64,000 nt of DNA from an uncultured Chlorobiota bacterium (GTDB lineage: Bacteria > Bacteroidota > Ignavibacteria > UBA10030 > UBA6906): contig CAADGV010000005.1 in the NCBI GenBank assembly GCA_900696645.1, positions 62,001-126,000 on the forward strand. The letters are read 5' to 3'. The notes under the pieces are model-generated. The model saw only the letters and a list, made by a program, of their open reading frames with translations, searched no databases and had not been told where the DNA came from. Shown piece by piece: positions 1 through 11,005 of this stretch; the stretch's first letter is position 1; each line of letters starts with the position of its first letter. A program made the position numbers and the translations under genes.

Positions 1-207
1 TGTCAGATTGGCGGCATTATCGGGGTGTTTGTCGGAATTCTCGCCGGCAACGGCATCAGCGTCTGGCTCGAAACACCGCCGTACATGCCGTGGGATTGGA
101 CGGCCATCGGACTCGGAGTCTGCTCGCTCGTCGGCATTCTGTTTGGTGTATATCCTGCATGGAAAGCCTCAACGCTCGACCCGATCGAAGCGTTGAGATA
201 CGAATAG
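1..207 (+). CDS. ABC transporter permease (MacB/FtsX-type), C-terminal fragment truncated by window start
   Basis: Open frame from window start; C-terminus GVYPAWKASTLDPIEALRYE is nearly identical to that of the next permease. Confidence 0.85.
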   Translation, partial: CQIGGIIGVFVGILAGNGISVWLETPPYMPWDWTAIGLGVCSLVGILFGVYPAWKASTLDPIEALRYE

Positions 208-224
208 AATCTCCTTATCATATA

Positions 225-245
225 GAGGCCGGAACATCCGGCCTC
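225..245 (+). terminator. Hairpin gaggccgga-aca-tccggcctc downstream of permease gene
   Basis: 9-bp perfect stem with 3-nt loop, 18 nt after the stop; only a weak T-rich tail. Confidence 0.55.
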
Positions 246-349
246 CTTCCGTTCTTGCATTAACTCCCTGTTCTTTCTTAATTCCTGATGCGTTCACCGC
301 CGTCGGCGGAGAATGTCATTTTCTTTACCAAACGAAAGGATGATGTTCC

Positions 350-1606
350 GTGTTTCCGGCATTCCGGTTGTCACAATTCAAAGAAAGTGTACTCATGGCG
401 TTGGCCGCAATTCGCGCAAACAAGCTGCGTTCGATATTGACGCTGCTCGGAATTGTTGTGGGAGTGTTTTCGATTGTGAGCGTCATGACGGCAATGGGCG
501 TGCTGCGTACGAGCATCGAGCAGGGACTCGCAGGACTCGGGGCGAATACGTTCCGCATCCAGAAATCCGATATTGTCATCAACAGCACGCCGGAGCAACG
601 GCGCAAATGGCGAATGAGAAAAGACATTACGCTTGAACAAGCGCAGTATGTAAGCAAGCGGCTGACACTTGCTGAAGCAGTAGGGATTGAAAGCTGGGTT
701 GGAGGGAAGATTGTGTATTGGAAAGGGCAGAAGACCAATCCGAACACCAGCGTTGGCGGCGAGAGTGCGGACGGTTACATCACAAACGATATGTCGATAG
801 GAATCGGGCGGAGTTTTTCCGATCAGGAAATTGCCGACGGACGCAACGTAACGCTTCTCGGACAAACGGTCGCGGAAAAACTTTTCCCGCCGTGGCAAAA
901 TCCGGTTGGCGAAGAAGTCCGCATCGACGGTGCGCTGTACAAGGTTGTCGGCGTGTTTGATTTGGAGGGCGGTGTTCTCGGGCAGGACAAGAACACATTC
1001 GTTATCATCCCCATTACGACCTTCTTCAAGAAATACGGAAGGGAAGGTCGAAGCGTCAACATCCTTGTGAAAGCCCGCAGCCGTGAGGTGTTCGAGGATT
1101 GCATCGAAGAAGCACGATCAGCGCTGCGGACAGCACGGCGTGTTCCGCCCGGCGCGGATGACGACTTCGGGTACTTCTCCAACGATTCGCTGATCTCGCA
1201 GTTCAACTCATTCACGCTGTATGTCCGTCTCGGCGTATTGCTTATCAGTTCGATTGCGTTGCTTGCTGCCGGAGTCGGCATTATGAACATTATGCTCGTC
1301 TCCGTTACCGAGCGGACACGCGAAATCGGAATCCGAAAAGCCGTCGGCGCGCAGAAGAAAGACATTCTTGCGCAGTTCATCGTTGAGGCGATTATTCTCT
1401 GTGAGATAGGCGGCGTTTTAGGCGTGCTGCTTGGTATTCTTGCAGGCAACGGCATCGGGTGGTGGCTGGAATGGCCCGCCGTGATTCCCTGGGATTGGGC
1501 GATGGTCGGGCTGATTGTGTGTTCGCTTGTCGGGATGGTGTTCGGCGTGTACCCTGCGTGGAAGGCGTCAACGCTTGATCCGATTGAAGCGTTGAGGTAT
1601 GAATGA
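350..1606 (+). CDS. ABC transporter permease, MacB/FtsX family
   Basis: 418 aa; N-terminal MacB_PCD-like region and FtsX C-terminal domain (VGIMNIMLVSVTERTREIGIRKAVGA). Confidence 0.93.
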   Translation: MFPAFRLSQFKESVLMALAAIRANKLRSILTLLGIVVGVFSIVSVMTAMGVLRTSIEQGLAGLGANTFRIQKSDIVINSTPEQRRKWRMRKDITLEQAQYVSKRLTLAEAVGIESWVGGKIVYWKGQKTNPNTSVGGESADGYITNDMSIGIGRSFSDQEIADGRNVTLLGQTVAEKLFPPWQNPVGEEVRIDGALYKVVGVFDLEGGVLGQDKNTFVIIPITTFFKKYGREGRSVNILVKARSREVFEDCIEEARSALRTARRVPPGADDDFGYFSNDSLISQFNSFTLYVRLGVLLISSIALLAAGVGIMNIMLVSVTERTREIGIRKAVGAQKKDILAQFIVEAIILCEIGGVLGVLLGILAGNGIGWWLEWPAVIPWDWAMVGLIVCSLVGMVFGVYPAWKASTLDPIEALRYE

Positions 1607-1832
1607 AGCACGTTGCCGGGTCGTCATGGTTCGTTGATTGTCATGGCACCGTAACGACTGGTTCAGGAAACCGTGACAGCAGAGTCATAGAAAAGCCCGA
1701 CTCGCGCCAGGCTTCTTGATTGTTTGATGATGGTCATGTTCTACTTCGTCAACACCAACTTACTCACCTTGTTCAGGCCCCCTTTTTTCCATTAGCGTTC
1801 ACGTCCGAACTTTCGTACATTCTTGTCGTATT

Positions 1833-2879
1833 GTGTACCATATTTTGTTGACCCGAAGGGAGAATGAAAGTTTGGCACGAGTGACTCCGGTTGAGCGAAC
1901 CACTGATGTAGATACCGCCCGTCAGTTGAAGGATGCGTACGACACCCTCCGCAAAGAAATCGCCAAGGTCATCGTCGGGCAGGATAAGATTGTCGAGCAG
2001 TTGCTGATTTCCCTGCTCGCCCGCGGGCACTGCCTGCTCGTCGGTGTGCCGGGCCTTGCGAAAACGCTTCTCATCCGGACGCTTGCACAGGTTCTCGACC
2101 TTTCATTTAACCGCATTCAATTCACTCCCGACCTGATGCCGAGCGACATCACCGGCACGGAGATCATTGAAGAAAACACCTCAACGGGCGGCAAAACGTT
2201 CAAGTTCATTCAGGGACCCGTGTTCGCCAACATCGTCCTCGCCGACGAAATCAACCGCACGCCGCCAAAAACACAGGCCGCGTTGCTTGAAGCTATGCAG
2301 GAACATCGCGTAACAGCCGGAGGCAAAACCTACACGCTGCAAGAGCCGTTCTTCGTTCTCGCGACGCAAAATCCCATCGAACAGGAAGGAACATATCCGC
2401 TTCCCGAAGCTCAACTCGACCGGTTCATGTTCAATTTGTGGCTGGATTATCCCTCGCAGAACGAGGAAGTTCAGATTGTGAAAACCACGACGAGCCAGGC
2501 AACAGCCACGTTGAATCATGTTCTTTCAGGAGCCGAGATTTCAGCGTATCAGGATTTGGTGAGGAAGGTACCGGTTGCCGACAACGTCATTGAATTTGCC
2601 GTGCGGCTCGCAACACGAACCCGCCCGAAAACAGATGACGCGCCGAAGTTCATCAGGGATTGGCTCAGTTGGGGCGCAGGGCCGCGGGCGTCGCAGTACA
2701 TGATTCTCGGCGCAAAAACACGCGCCATCATTTCCGGGAAGCACACGCCGGATATCGACGACGTGAGGGTAATGGCGGCTCCGGTTCTGCGCCATCGCAT
2801 TGTGCCGAACTTCAACGCGGAAGCCGACGGCGTTTCGACGATCGATATTGTTGACCGTCTTGTCAAGGAAACGACCTAA
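1833..2879 (+). CDS. MoxR family AAA+ ATPase
   Basis: Walker A-like GVPGLAKT, Walker B LADEINRTPPKTQAALLEAMQE, NPIEQEGTYPLPEAQLDRF motif; true start may be slightly downstream of the ORF start. Confidence 0.93.
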   Translation: MYHILLTRRENESLARVTPVERTTDVDTARQLKDAYDTLRKEIAKVIVGQDKIVEQLLISLLARGHCLLVGVPGLAKTLLIRTLAQVLDLSFNRIQFTPDLMPSDITGTEIIEENTSTGGKTFKFIQGPVFANIVLADEINRTPPKTQAALLEAMQEHRVTAGGKTYTLQEPFFVLATQNPIEQEGTYPLPEAQLDRFMFNLWLDYPSQNEEVQIVKTTTSQATATLNHVLSGAEISAYQDLVRKVPVADNVIEFAVRLATRTRPKTDDAPKFIRDWLSWGAGPRASQYMILGAKTRAIISGKHTPDIDDVRVMAAPVLRHRIVPNFNAEADGVSTIDIVDRLVKETT

Positions 2880-2940
2880 TCAACGATTACCGGTTACGGA
2901 TTACAGACGTTCCGTAATCCCGCATCAGTAATCAGACATC

Positions 2941-5100
2941 ATGCCCGATATCAGCCTCAGCTTTACAACGTCCGCAATTCTTGTAGCCCTTCTCGTTCTC
3001 GTTGCTGCGGCGATTTCCGTCTTCTTCTACCGTCAGACTGTTCCCCCGGTTCCTCCTGCAAAACGATATCTGCTTATCACGCTTCGGGCGGCAGCGCTTT
3101 CGTTGCTGCTGATATTTCTGTTCGAGCCGCTGCTTCGTCTCATCTCCACATCCACCCAAAAACCGGTTCTCGCCGTTCTCGTTGACAACAGCAAGAGCAT
3201 GACGATCAGCGACAACGCCGGAGACAGGTTGGCGCAGGCACGAAGTGTTCTCTCAAGCAATGCCATCAGTGAAGCAGGCGGGAAAGGGGAAATCCGCTAC
3301 TACGCATTCGGAAGCAAAACGCGGCGCATTTCAGTTGTGGACTCTCTTCTGTTTGACGATGACGCAACGGATATGATCTCCGCGTTGCGCACGATAGCGG
3401 AAGAAAAGGAACGACTCAACATCGGAGCGGCGGTACTGATTACCGACGGCAGCTACAATCTTGGCCAGAATCCCGTCTATGAAGCCGAACATCCCGGTAT
3501 TCCGCTTTATACAATCGGCATCGGCGATTCGACGGAGCAGAAGGATGTTCTGATCACGAAAGTTCTCACCAACGATCTTGTGTACAACGAAACCGAAGTG
3601 CCGGTTGATGTGACGATCAAGAGTTCGGGGTATGCGAACGAGAAGGTGGAAGTGATTCTTGCCGACGGATCGCGGGAGTTGGCAAGAACGCAGATTGTGC
3701 TGCAAGAAGGAACCCGCGAGTACAGCGTGCGGCTTACCTACGTTCCCGAAGGTGAGGGGGTGAAACGATACACGGTACGGATCTCGCAGCTTCCCGGCGA
3801 ACTTACGACGGCCAACAATCAACGGACGTTTCTTGCCCGCATACTGAAAAGCAAACTGCGTGTACTTCTGCTTGCAGGCGTACCCTCACCTGACGTTTCC
3901 ATCATCAGGCAAACGTTGAGCGAAGACAAAAACATTCACGTCACCTCACTCATACAAAAATCGCCCGGTGCATTCTACGAGCGAACGCCAACAACGCCGC
4001 TGCTCGATTCAGCGGATTGCCTCGTGCTGATCGGATTTCCGACGGCGAATGCGTCCGATGCGACGATCGAGATGATCAGGGAATCAGTTGCAAGGAAAGC
4101 GACACCGATCCTTTTTGTCAACGGCAGGTCGGTTGACAGCAGAAAGCTTGCTCCGCTCAGTCCGCTTCTTCCGCACATCGAAGGCGGGGCATCTGCCAAC
4201 GAGCAGTTGGTGTTCGTCGAGCCCTCGCCTGCACAAAGAAATCATCCCATTCTTGCAACGAACACCGAAGAGGGCACTGCAAGCTGGAGCCGACTCCCCC
4301 CCGTTTACCGATTGCAAACAGCGTATCGAATGAAGGCGGAAGCGACCGTGCTTGCGACCGTCAAGATCAACAACATTGTTCTGAACGAGCCGTTCATCGC
4401 AATCCGGAATGTGAACCGGCAGAAGTCGATGGCAATACTCGGCTACGGCATCTGGCGCTGGCGCTTGATGGCGCAGGGAAATCCGCAAACGGAAAAACTT
4501 CTTGCGACATTCCTCTCCAACAGCATCCGCTGGCTGACAACGCGTGACGACAGTCGCCCGGTGAAAGTAACGCCTGCGAAACCTGAATTCTCCCAAGGCG
4601 AGCCGGTTGAGTTTGTCGGACAAGTGTACGATGCAAGCGCCAATCCCGTTGAGAGTGCACAGTTGAGAATCGTCGCCGAGCATGAGGGAAAGCAGTTCGA
4701 AACAATTCTCCGCCCGATCGGCAACGGGCGATATGAAGGCACGCTTGAGGGACTCGCCAAAGGCGACTACGCTTTCCGCTCCTCGGCGCAATTGAACGGC
4801 CAATCGCTCGGAGAGGATCGCGGACGGTTCAGCGTCGGCGAGCTTGATCTGGAATTTCAGGATACGCGCATGAACGTTCAGCTGTTGCGCCAGCTTGCTG
4901 CGCGAACGGGCGGCGAATTTCTTCTTCCCTCACAAATATCCGAACTTCCCTCCCGCATCAACTCGCTCGCAGCATTTGTTCCGCGGGAAGTGCATGATGC
5001 GCGTGAGTTCGAGTTGTGGAACTGGAAGTACATGCTTGCGCTTGTTGTGCTGCTGTTTGCGGTTGAATGGTTTGTGAGAAAAAGAAGCGGGATGTTGTAG
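2941..5100 (+). CDS. Membrane-anchored VWA-domain-like protein (BatA/DUF4159-type layout)
   Basis: 719 aa; N-terminal TM segments, MIDAS-like VDNSKSM, ITDGSYN, C-terminal TM (YMLALVVLLFAVEWFVRKR). Confidence 0.75.
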   Translation: MPDISLSFTTSAILVALLVLVAAAISVFFYRQTVPPVPPAKRYLLITLRAAALSLLLIFLFEPLLRLISTSTQKPVLAVLVDNSKSMTISDNAGDRLAQARSVLSSNAISEAGGKGEIRYYAFGSKTRRISVVDSLLFDDDATDMISALRTIAEEKERLNIGAAVLITDGSYNLGQNPVYEAEHPGIPLYTIGIGDSTEQKDVLITKVLTNDLVYNETEVPVDVTIKSSGYANEKVEVILADGSRELARTQIVLQEGTREYSVRLTYVPEGEGVKRYTVRISQLPGELTTANNQRTFLARILKSKLRVLLLAGVPSPDVSIIRQTLSEDKNIHVTSLIQKSPGAFYERTPTTPLLDSADCLVLIGFPTANASDATIEMIRESVARKATPILFVNGRSVDSRKLAPLSPLLPHIEGGASANEQLVFVEPSPAQRNHPILATNTEEGTASWSRLPPVYRLQTAYRMKAEATVLATVKINNIVLNEPFIAIRNVNRQKSMAILGYGIWRWRLMAQGNPQTEKLLATFLSNSIRWLTTRDDSRPVKVTPAKPEFSQGEPVEFVGQVYDASANPVESAQLRIVAEHEGKQFETILRPIGNGRYEGTLEGLAKGDYAFRSSAQLNGQSLGEDRGRFSVGELDLEFQDTRMNVQLLRQLAARTGGEFLLPSQISELPSRINSLAAFVPREVHDAREFELWNWKYMLALVVLLFAVEWFVRKRSGML

Positions 5101-5149
5101 TTGATACTGCGGGGGAGTTTTTCTACTTTCTTCCTCAGAGGAGAATTCT

Positions 5150-5467
5150 ATGAGAAACTTCGGCAAACTGGTTCGGGCATGGCTGAGCGGCAGGTACAGG
5201 GTATTTCCCTGGCGAAGCCTGTTTGTGTTCATCCTCGTCGCAATCTACGCCATCAATCCGTTTGATATTATTCCCGATTTTATTCCGTTCGTTGGCGTTA
5301 TCGATGATGCAGCCATGCTGGCCTTTCTCGTCCGCTCGTTGATGAAGGATGTGGAGAAGTTCATGGAGTGGGAGAATGCATTGAGATCCGGCAAGGATGT
5401 GGTCGACGCGGAATTCGAAGTAGTAAGTGAAGATGGCGGGACAGTCAAAGGAAAGCTGAAATCATAA
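5150..5467 (+). CDS. YkvA/DUF1232 family small membrane protein
   Basis: AIYAINPFDIIPDFIPFVGVIDDAAMLAFLVRSL is the DUF1232 signature. Confidence 0.88.
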   Translation: MRNFGKLVRAWLSGRYRVFPWRSLFVFILVAIYAINPFDIIPDFIPFVGVIDDAAMLAFLVRSLMKDVEKFMEWENALRSGKDVVDAEFEVVSEDGGTVKGKLKS

Positions 5468-5494
5468 CTCCTGAGTGATGCACTGAAGGCAAAA

Positions 5495-5520
5495 AGCCCG
5501 CTCCATTTCTGAAGCGGGCT
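5495..5520. terminator. Bidirectional intrinsic terminator between convergent genes
   Basis: aaaaagcccgct...agcgggctttgtgtttt: 8-bp stem with A/T-rich flanks on both sides. Confidence 0.85.
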
Positions 5521-5540
5521 TTGTGTTTTCCACTTTGCAG

Positions 5541-7856
5541 TTATTCGTACACCGTCTCAAGTTGGGGTGATACCTTTCCCAACCTTGCAGCCCCCTCTTC
5601 GCCGGGTTCCTGCGCATCGCGCACAGCCATTGCTGTCACGTTCACAATGTCCGCTACTTCATTGCCGGGAATAAGGAGATAAACGGGTTTCCGCATGCCG
5701 ATCAACATCGGGCCGTAGAGTTCAGCTCCGCCTAACTTCGCCAGCAGCTTGTACGCAATGTTCGCCGATTCGAGGTTAGGCATAACCAGCAAGTTGGCTC
5801 CGCCCTTCAGCGTGCTGAAGGGATACAACGATTCGATGATCTCAGGAGAAACGGCGGTATCCGCCATCATCTCACCATCCACCATCAATTCCGGCGCACG
5901 CTTCTTCACAAGCTCGGTGGCCTTCGCCATTTTCAGGGCTGAAGGATGCTGCGTACTGCCGAAGTTGCTGAACGAAAGCATCGCAATGCGCGGAACAATA
6001 TCGAAACTGCGAACCTTCTCCGCCGCAAGAATGGCAATCTCCGCGAGCTGTTCCGCTGTCGGATCGAAATTCACCGTTGCATCGGCAATGAACCGTACAT
6101 CGTTCTTGAAGATGAGCATGTACATGCCTGCAATGGTGCTGATACCGGCTTTAGGCTTGATAATCTGCAACGCGGGCCGGATGGTTTCAGGATAATGTTG
6201 CGTCAATCCGGCAACAAGGCCGTCTGCATCGCCGGTGTTCACCATCATCATGCCATAATCAATCGGGCGCAGGAGATGGTTGCGTGCGTCCTTCAGCGTC
6301 ATGCCTTTGCGTTTACGCATGTCATAGAACTTGCTCACGTACTCATCGAATTTCTGCGCGTGCAACGGATCGACAACTTCCACGCCTTCCAGATCGAGAT
6401 CGAGCATTTTGATTTTCTCGGCTATCGTTTCTTTGTTTCCGAGAAGAATGGGCTTCGCAATTTCCTCGTCGAGAATGATCTGGCTTGCGCGCAGAACTTT
6501 CTCTTCCATCCCTTCGGGGAATACGATGCGCTTCGGCGCTTTCTGCGCCTTGTGAATTGTAGCGCGCATGATTTCCTTGCCCCGTCCGAAGCGGCTTTCC
6601 AGTGAATCACGATACGCGTCGAGGTTCTCGATCGGTTTGCGGGCGACGCCGGTTTCCATTGCCGCTTTCGCAACAGCGGGGGCCTCCCACAACAGAACAC
6701 GCGGATCGAGCGGCTTGGGAATAATATAGTCGCGTCCGAACTTGATCGGCTTGCCGCCGTACGCTTTAATAACGGAATCAGGGACGTCTTCTTTTGCAAG
6801 AGACGCCAATGCATGTGCCGCCGCAAGCTTCATCTCGTCGTTGATGGCGCTTGCCATGCAGTCGAGCGCTCCGCGGAAGATGAACGGGAATCCGAGAACG
6901 TTGTTGACTTGATTGGGATAGTCGGAACGGCCGGTCGCCATGAGAACATCGCTGCGTGCAGCAAGCGCATCTTCAGGTGAGATCTCGGGATCAGGGTTTG
7001 CCATGGCGAAGATGATGGGATTATCCGCCATGCTTTTCACCATTTCCTTGGTGACAACGCCTTTCACGGAAACACCTGCAAACACGTCGGCCCCTTTCAT
7101 CGCATCTGCCAGCGTCCGCGCATTGGTTTCGATTGCAAAGAATTCCTTGTAGGGATTCATCCCTTCCTTGCGTCCTTTGTACACCACACCCTTCGTATCG
7201 ACGAGAATCAGATTCTCCCGTTTCACGCCCAGTGTTACATAGAACTTTGCGCAGGCAATTCCTGCCGCGCCCGCGCCGCTGAACACCACCTTCACGTCTT
7301 CGAGCTTCTTGCCGACAAGTTCCAATGCGTTCAGTAATCCGGCTCCGGAGATGATCGCCGTTCCGTGTTGATCATCGTGGAACACGGGAATGTTCATCTG
7401 CTTCTTCAGTTCTTCTTCAATGCGGAAACACTCCGGCGCTTTGATATCTTCAAGATTGATGCCACCGAACGTCGGCTCGAGGGCCTTCACGATCTTGATG
7501 ATCTCTTCCGGGTCATGCGTATCGAGTTCGATATCGAATACATCAATGTCGGCAAATCTCTTGAACAGAACTCCCTTGCCTTCCATAACCGGTTTGCCTG
7601 CTGCGGGTCCGATATCGCCGAGACCCAGCACGGCCGTGCCGTTGGAAACAACTGCGACGAGATTTCCCTTTGCGGTGTACTTGTACACGTCTGCCGGATT
7701 TGCTGCGATCTCGCGGCACGGCTCGGCAACACCGGGTGTGTAGGCAAGCGAGAGGTCACGTTGCGTCGCGCACGACTTCGTGATCGTAACCTCGATTTTG
7801 CCTTTGCGCCCCTGGCTGTGGTAGTCAAGCGCGTCTTGTTTTCGTATCATGGCCAT
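5541..7856 (-). CDS. maeB: NADP-dependent malic enzyme with C-terminal phosphotransacetylase-like domain
   Basis: 771 aa; [36 protein letters not shown]-type C-terminus. Confidence 0.95.
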   Translation of the reverse strand: MAMIRKQDALDYHSQGRKGKIEVTITKSCATQRDLSLAYTPGVAEPCREIAANPADVYKYTAKGNLVAVVSNGTAVLGLGDIGPAAGKPVMEGKGVLFKRFADIDVFDIELDTHDPEEIIKIVKALEPTFGGINLEDIKAPECFRIEEELKKQMNIPVFHDDQHGTAIISGAGLLNALELVGKKLEDVKVVFSGAGAAGIACAKFYVTLGVKRENLILVDTKGVVYKGRKEGMNPYKEFFAIETNARTLADAMKGADVFAGVSVKGVVTKEMVKSMADNPIIFAMANPDPEISPEDALAARSDVLMATGRSDYPNQVNNVLGFPFIFRGALDCMASAINDEMKLAAAHALASLAKEDVPDSVIKAYGGKPIKFGRDYIIPKPLDPRVLLWEAPAVAKAAMETGVARKPIENLDAYRDSLESRFGRGKEIMRATIHKAQKAPKRIVFPEGMEEKVLRASQIILDEEIAKPILLGNKETIAEKIKMLDLDLEGVEVVDPLHAQKFDEYVSKFYDMRKRKGMTLKDARNHLLRPIDYGMMMVNTGDADGLVAGLTQHYPETIRPALQIIKPKAGISTIAGMYMLIFKNDVRFIADATVNFDPTAEQLAEIAILAAEKVRSFDIVPRIAMLSFSNFGSTQHPSALKMAKATELVKKRAPELMVDGEMMADTAVSPEIIESLYPFSTLKGGANLLVMPNLESANIAYKLLAKLGGAELYGPMLIGMRKPVYLLIPGNEVADIVNVTAMAVRDAQEPGEEGAARLGKVSPQLETVYE

Positions 7857-8065
7857 GATGTAGCCTCCTTGTGAAAGTTCCTCAAAGCCAATCCGGCAAT
7901 CTCAGTGGGATAGAGCGAGATGCGGGGCTGGGTATTGGCTCGTGACGATTGGTTGAATGAGAGATAGACATACTAATTCGTCTATATTTAGGTCAAAGCC
8001 TGTGCCACCAAGAAACAACGAATGGAAATGAATTTCAACCTGTCGGATGGCTCCGTTTCCCACTT

Positions 8066-8096
8066 TTGACAATCAAAAATGCAGTTTTCCTACAAT
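8066..8096 (+). promoter_or_regulatory. Possible sigma70-like promoter upstream of M48 peptidase gene
   Basis: TTGACA (8066-8071) and TACAAT (8091-8096), spacer 19 nt (longer than optimal). Confidence 0.3.
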
Positions 8097-8161
8097 TGAT
8101 TTTCCTGCGTGATTTGCGTAGAATTTATGTTGAATAACGTCAAAAGTTCAAGAGCTACTTC

Positions 8162-9283
8162 ATGGGAAACAGAGTATTGGCATCTGCGGATCCGGCGAAG
8201 GCCAAACAGTACAGCCGCACAAAACTCGGGCTGGGAATTGCCTCATCCGCGTTCTCGTTTGCACTCGTGCTCGTCATCGTCCTGTCGGGCATTTCGGTAG
8301 AGTTGAGAAATTGGACACTTTCGCTCGCCTCGAACGAGTACGCTGCGGTGGTTCTCTTCCTGCTGGCGGTCGGCATCATACAATCGTTTGTCACGTTGCC
8401 GATAGGTTTCTATTCAGGATTTATTGTTGAACATCGCTACAATCTCTCCAACCAGACATTCGGTCGTTGGGTGTGGGAACGAGTCAAGGGACTACTTGTT
8501 GGAGCCCCGCTCATGCTGGCGGTTGTTCTGGTTCTCTACTATTGCCTGAGAACGTATGCCGACTGGTGGTGGCTTCCGGTGAGCATTGTGCTTACCTTTT
8601 TCTCGATTGTTCTGGCACGCATTGTCCCGACGTTCATCATGCCGCTCTTCTACAAGTTCACGCCGATAGAGAACGGTTCACTCAAGGAACGCATCTCGAA
8701 TCTCTGCAACAACGCCGGAGTTCACATCGAAGGAATTTTCTCATTCAACATGAGTAAGAATACAAAGAAAGCAAATGCAGGCTTCACGGGAATCGGGAAA
8801 TCGAAGAGGATTATCCTCGGCGACACACTGGTTCAGGAATTTTCGGAAGAAGAGATTGAAACCGTGTTCGCCCATGAACTGGGACATTACAAGCACAAGC
8901 ATATCCTCGTCGGTATTGCAGTCGGCATTCTTTCAACATTTGTCGGACTGTATGTGACGTCGAAGCTGTATTCCCTTTCGTTGGGATGGTTTGGATTTGA
9001 ATCGATCTCTGATTTGGCCGCATTGCCGTTGTTAGGATTGTGGCTTTCGGTTTTCGGGCTTGTCACGTCGCCGCTCGGCAATGTTCTTTCGCGAAAGCAT
9101 GAACGCGAAGCCGACAGATATGCCGTCACAACGACAAAGAACAAGGGGGCGTTCATCTCGGCTTTGCGCAAGCTGGCCGATACTAATCTTGCCGACCCGG
9201 AGCCGCATCCGCTGGTCGAGTTCCTGTTCTACAGCCATCCGTCGATTGCGCGGCGTATTGCATTGGTGGAATCGTTGAATTGA
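8162..9283 (+). CDS. M48 family metallopeptidase (Ste24/CAAX-protease type)
   Basis: HELGHYKH zinc motif, multiple TM segments, KHEREADRYAV. Confidence 0.93.
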   Translation: MGNRVLASADPAKAKQYSRTKLGLGIASSAFSFALVLVIVLSGISVELRNWTLSLASNEYAAVVLFLLAVGIIQSFVTLPIGFYSGFIVEHRYNLSNQTFGRWVWERVKGLLVGAPLMLAVVLVLYYCLRTYADWWWLPVSIVLTFFSIVLARIVPTFIMPLFYKFTPIENGSLKERISNLCNNAGVHIEGIFSFNMSKNTKKANAGFTGIGKSKRIILGDTLVQEFSEEEIETVFAHELGHYKHKHILVGIAVGILSTFVGLYVTSKLYSLSLGWFGFESISDLAALPLLGLWLSVFGLVTSPLGNVLSRKHEREADRYAVTTTKNKGAFISALRKLADTNLADPEPHPLVEFLFYSHPSIARRIALVESLN

Positions 9284-9284
9284 G

Positions 9285-9998
9285 ATGAAGAAGATCGTCG
9301 GTACGCTCAGGTTCGTGGGTTTGTTCTCGCTTTCGATGTTCTTTGCAAGCATTATTCTGCTTACACTCATTGTTACACGGAGTTCGCGGGTGTTTCATGG
9401 ATATTGCAGAATGTGGGCGAGAAGCGTATTGTTTGTGTGCGGAGTGAAGGTCACTGTTCGGGGCATTGAACATCTCAAGAACGGAACCGGCTTCGTGTAC
9501 GTTTCAAATCATGCGGGAATGTTCGATATTCCTTCGGTGATTGCGGGCATTCCCGATCAGATCCGAATTGTGTATAAAAAAGAGTTGGAGAAGATACCGA
9601 TCTTCGGCTGGGGATTGAAATTCGGCAGTTACATTGCCATTGATCGGGGACGCGGCGTGCAGGCACAAAAAAGCCTGGAAGAGGCAATCAGCAGAATCCG
9701 CAACGGCGAATCGGTATTGCTGTTTGCCGAAGGAACGCGGACGCTCGACGGCAAGTTGCAACAGTTCAAACGCGGGGCGTTTCACATTGCGGTACAGGCG
9801 GGCGTTCCGGTTGTTCCGCTGACCATAAACGGGAGTTTCACAATTCTCCCGAAACATTCAATCAGCATTAATCCGGGACATGTCGAGCTGATTCTCGACT
9901 CACCGATTCCTCTGACCGGACAACAGGGCAAGGAATCCGAACTCACACTCATGGAGGAAGTTCATGCGGCAATTGAAAAGCACTATATCAACCAGTAG
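9285..9998 (+). CDS. 1-acyl-sn-glycerol-3-phosphate acyltransferase family
   Basis: NHAGMFD (NHX4D-type) and FAEGTRT motifs. Confidence 0.93.
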   Translation: MKKIVGTLRFVGLFSLSMFFASIILLTLIVTRSSRVFHGYCRMWARSVLFVCGVKVTVRGIEHLKNGTGFVYVSNHAGMFDIPSVIAGIPDQIRIVYKKELEKIPIFGWGLKFGSYIAIDRGRGVQAQKSLEEAISRIRNGESVLLFAEGTRTLDGKLQQFKRGAFHIAVQAGVPVVPLTINGSFTILPKHSISINPGHVELILDSPIPLTGQQGKESELTLMEEVHAAIEKHYINQ

Positions 9999-10701
9999 TC
10001 GTTTTGTGTTTCTGCTCGTTCTCCCGACTCTTGCCTTCGTGTCATGCACGAAGGAGACGCTTGAACCGCAGTCGGAGCGGTCGACACTGGGACTCATACA
10101 CGTCGGGGTGGTGTCAACGCTTCCCAACGCAACCGATTTTCAGTTCCGCGGCCGGGTTGTTGATTTCGACCGACGTGACACACTGTTCAACGTTCCGGGA
10201 ATCGGAACATTCAACCACGTTACGGTGCTTCGTGACACACTCACCGGCGACACATCGTGGGTGTACTACACACTGCCTCCCGGCGAGATTCTGAAAGTCG
10301 ATACCACCTCCCGAACAGTTCTGATTTACAAGAAAACCGACGCAGGCTTCGCGTTGATTCTCAAAAGCAAAAACGATAGCTTGATTGCGATGGTGAACAC
10401 GCTGCCGCCGTCGGAACTTGACACCATCTTCACGAAAGCCGGCGACCAGGGCTTTCGCGCTGTCGTAGGCACCGAGTTGCACGCTTCACGCAACACGCCG
10501 TGCGGGCGTGAAGGGGATTACAATATCATGTTTTCCGCGGCAGATGGCACCGCAAACATACCCCCGGGACGCCGCGGGTTTCTCCAAAGCGGCGACAAGA
10601 TCTACAACGTATCGAACGTTCTTAACACGCAGATTATCAAAGACTTGGGAAGCTGTTCGAACTTCCGGTCTGCGTTCCATTTTATGATTCTCCAGCAGTA
10701 A
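9964..10701 (+). CDS. Putative lipoprotein of unknown function
   Basis: Signal peptide with lipobox LAFVSC; overlaps end of acyltransferase gene. Confidence 0.7.
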   Translation: MRQLKSTISTSSRFVFLLVLPTLAFVSCTKETLEPQSERSTLGLIHVGVVSTLPNATDFQFRGRVVDFDRRDTLFNVPGIGTFNHVTVLRDTLTGDTSWVYYTLPPGEILKVDTTSRTVLIYKKTDAGFALILKSKNDSLIAMVNTLPPSELDTIFTKAGDQGFRAVVGTELHASRNTPCGREGDYNIMFSAADGTANIPPGRRGFLQSGDKIYNVSNVLNTQIIKDLGSCSNFRSAFHFMILQQ

Positions 10702-10711
10702 TTGGCAACCG

Positions 10712-11005
10712 ATGGCAGTAACACTGATCGACGTTGAGTATGTTGCAAAGCTTGCCCGTCTTTCTTTTTCGGAGGATGAGAAGGAACAACTGACGCATCA
10801 ACTGAACGACATTCTCAAATACATGGAACAGCTCAACTCTCTTGATACAACGAACGTCGAACCGCTGGCGCATGTGATCGAGCTGAAGAATGTTTTTCGT
10901 GAGGATGAAGTCAGGAACGGAGTTTCACAGGAAGAGGCATTGAAGAACGCCCCTGCAGCAAGCGGAGAATTTTTCAAGGTGCCGAAAGTCATCGGCCCGC
11001 GATGA
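10712..11005 (+). CDS. gatC: Asp-tRNA(Asn)/Glu-tRNA(Gln) amidotransferase subunit GatC
   Basis: 97 aa; VEYVAKLARLSFSEDEKEQLTHQLNDILKYMEQL...FKVPKVIG. Confidence 0.94.
   Translation: MAVTLIDVEYVAKLARLSFSEDEKEQLTHQLNDILKYMEQLNSLDTTNVEPLAHVIELKNVFREDEVRNGVSQEEALKNAPAASGEFFKVPKVIGPR

Noticed and set aside
5541-7856. Malic enzyme-phosphotransacetylase fusion as a novel architecture
   Set aside because: This fusion is the standard MaeB architecture
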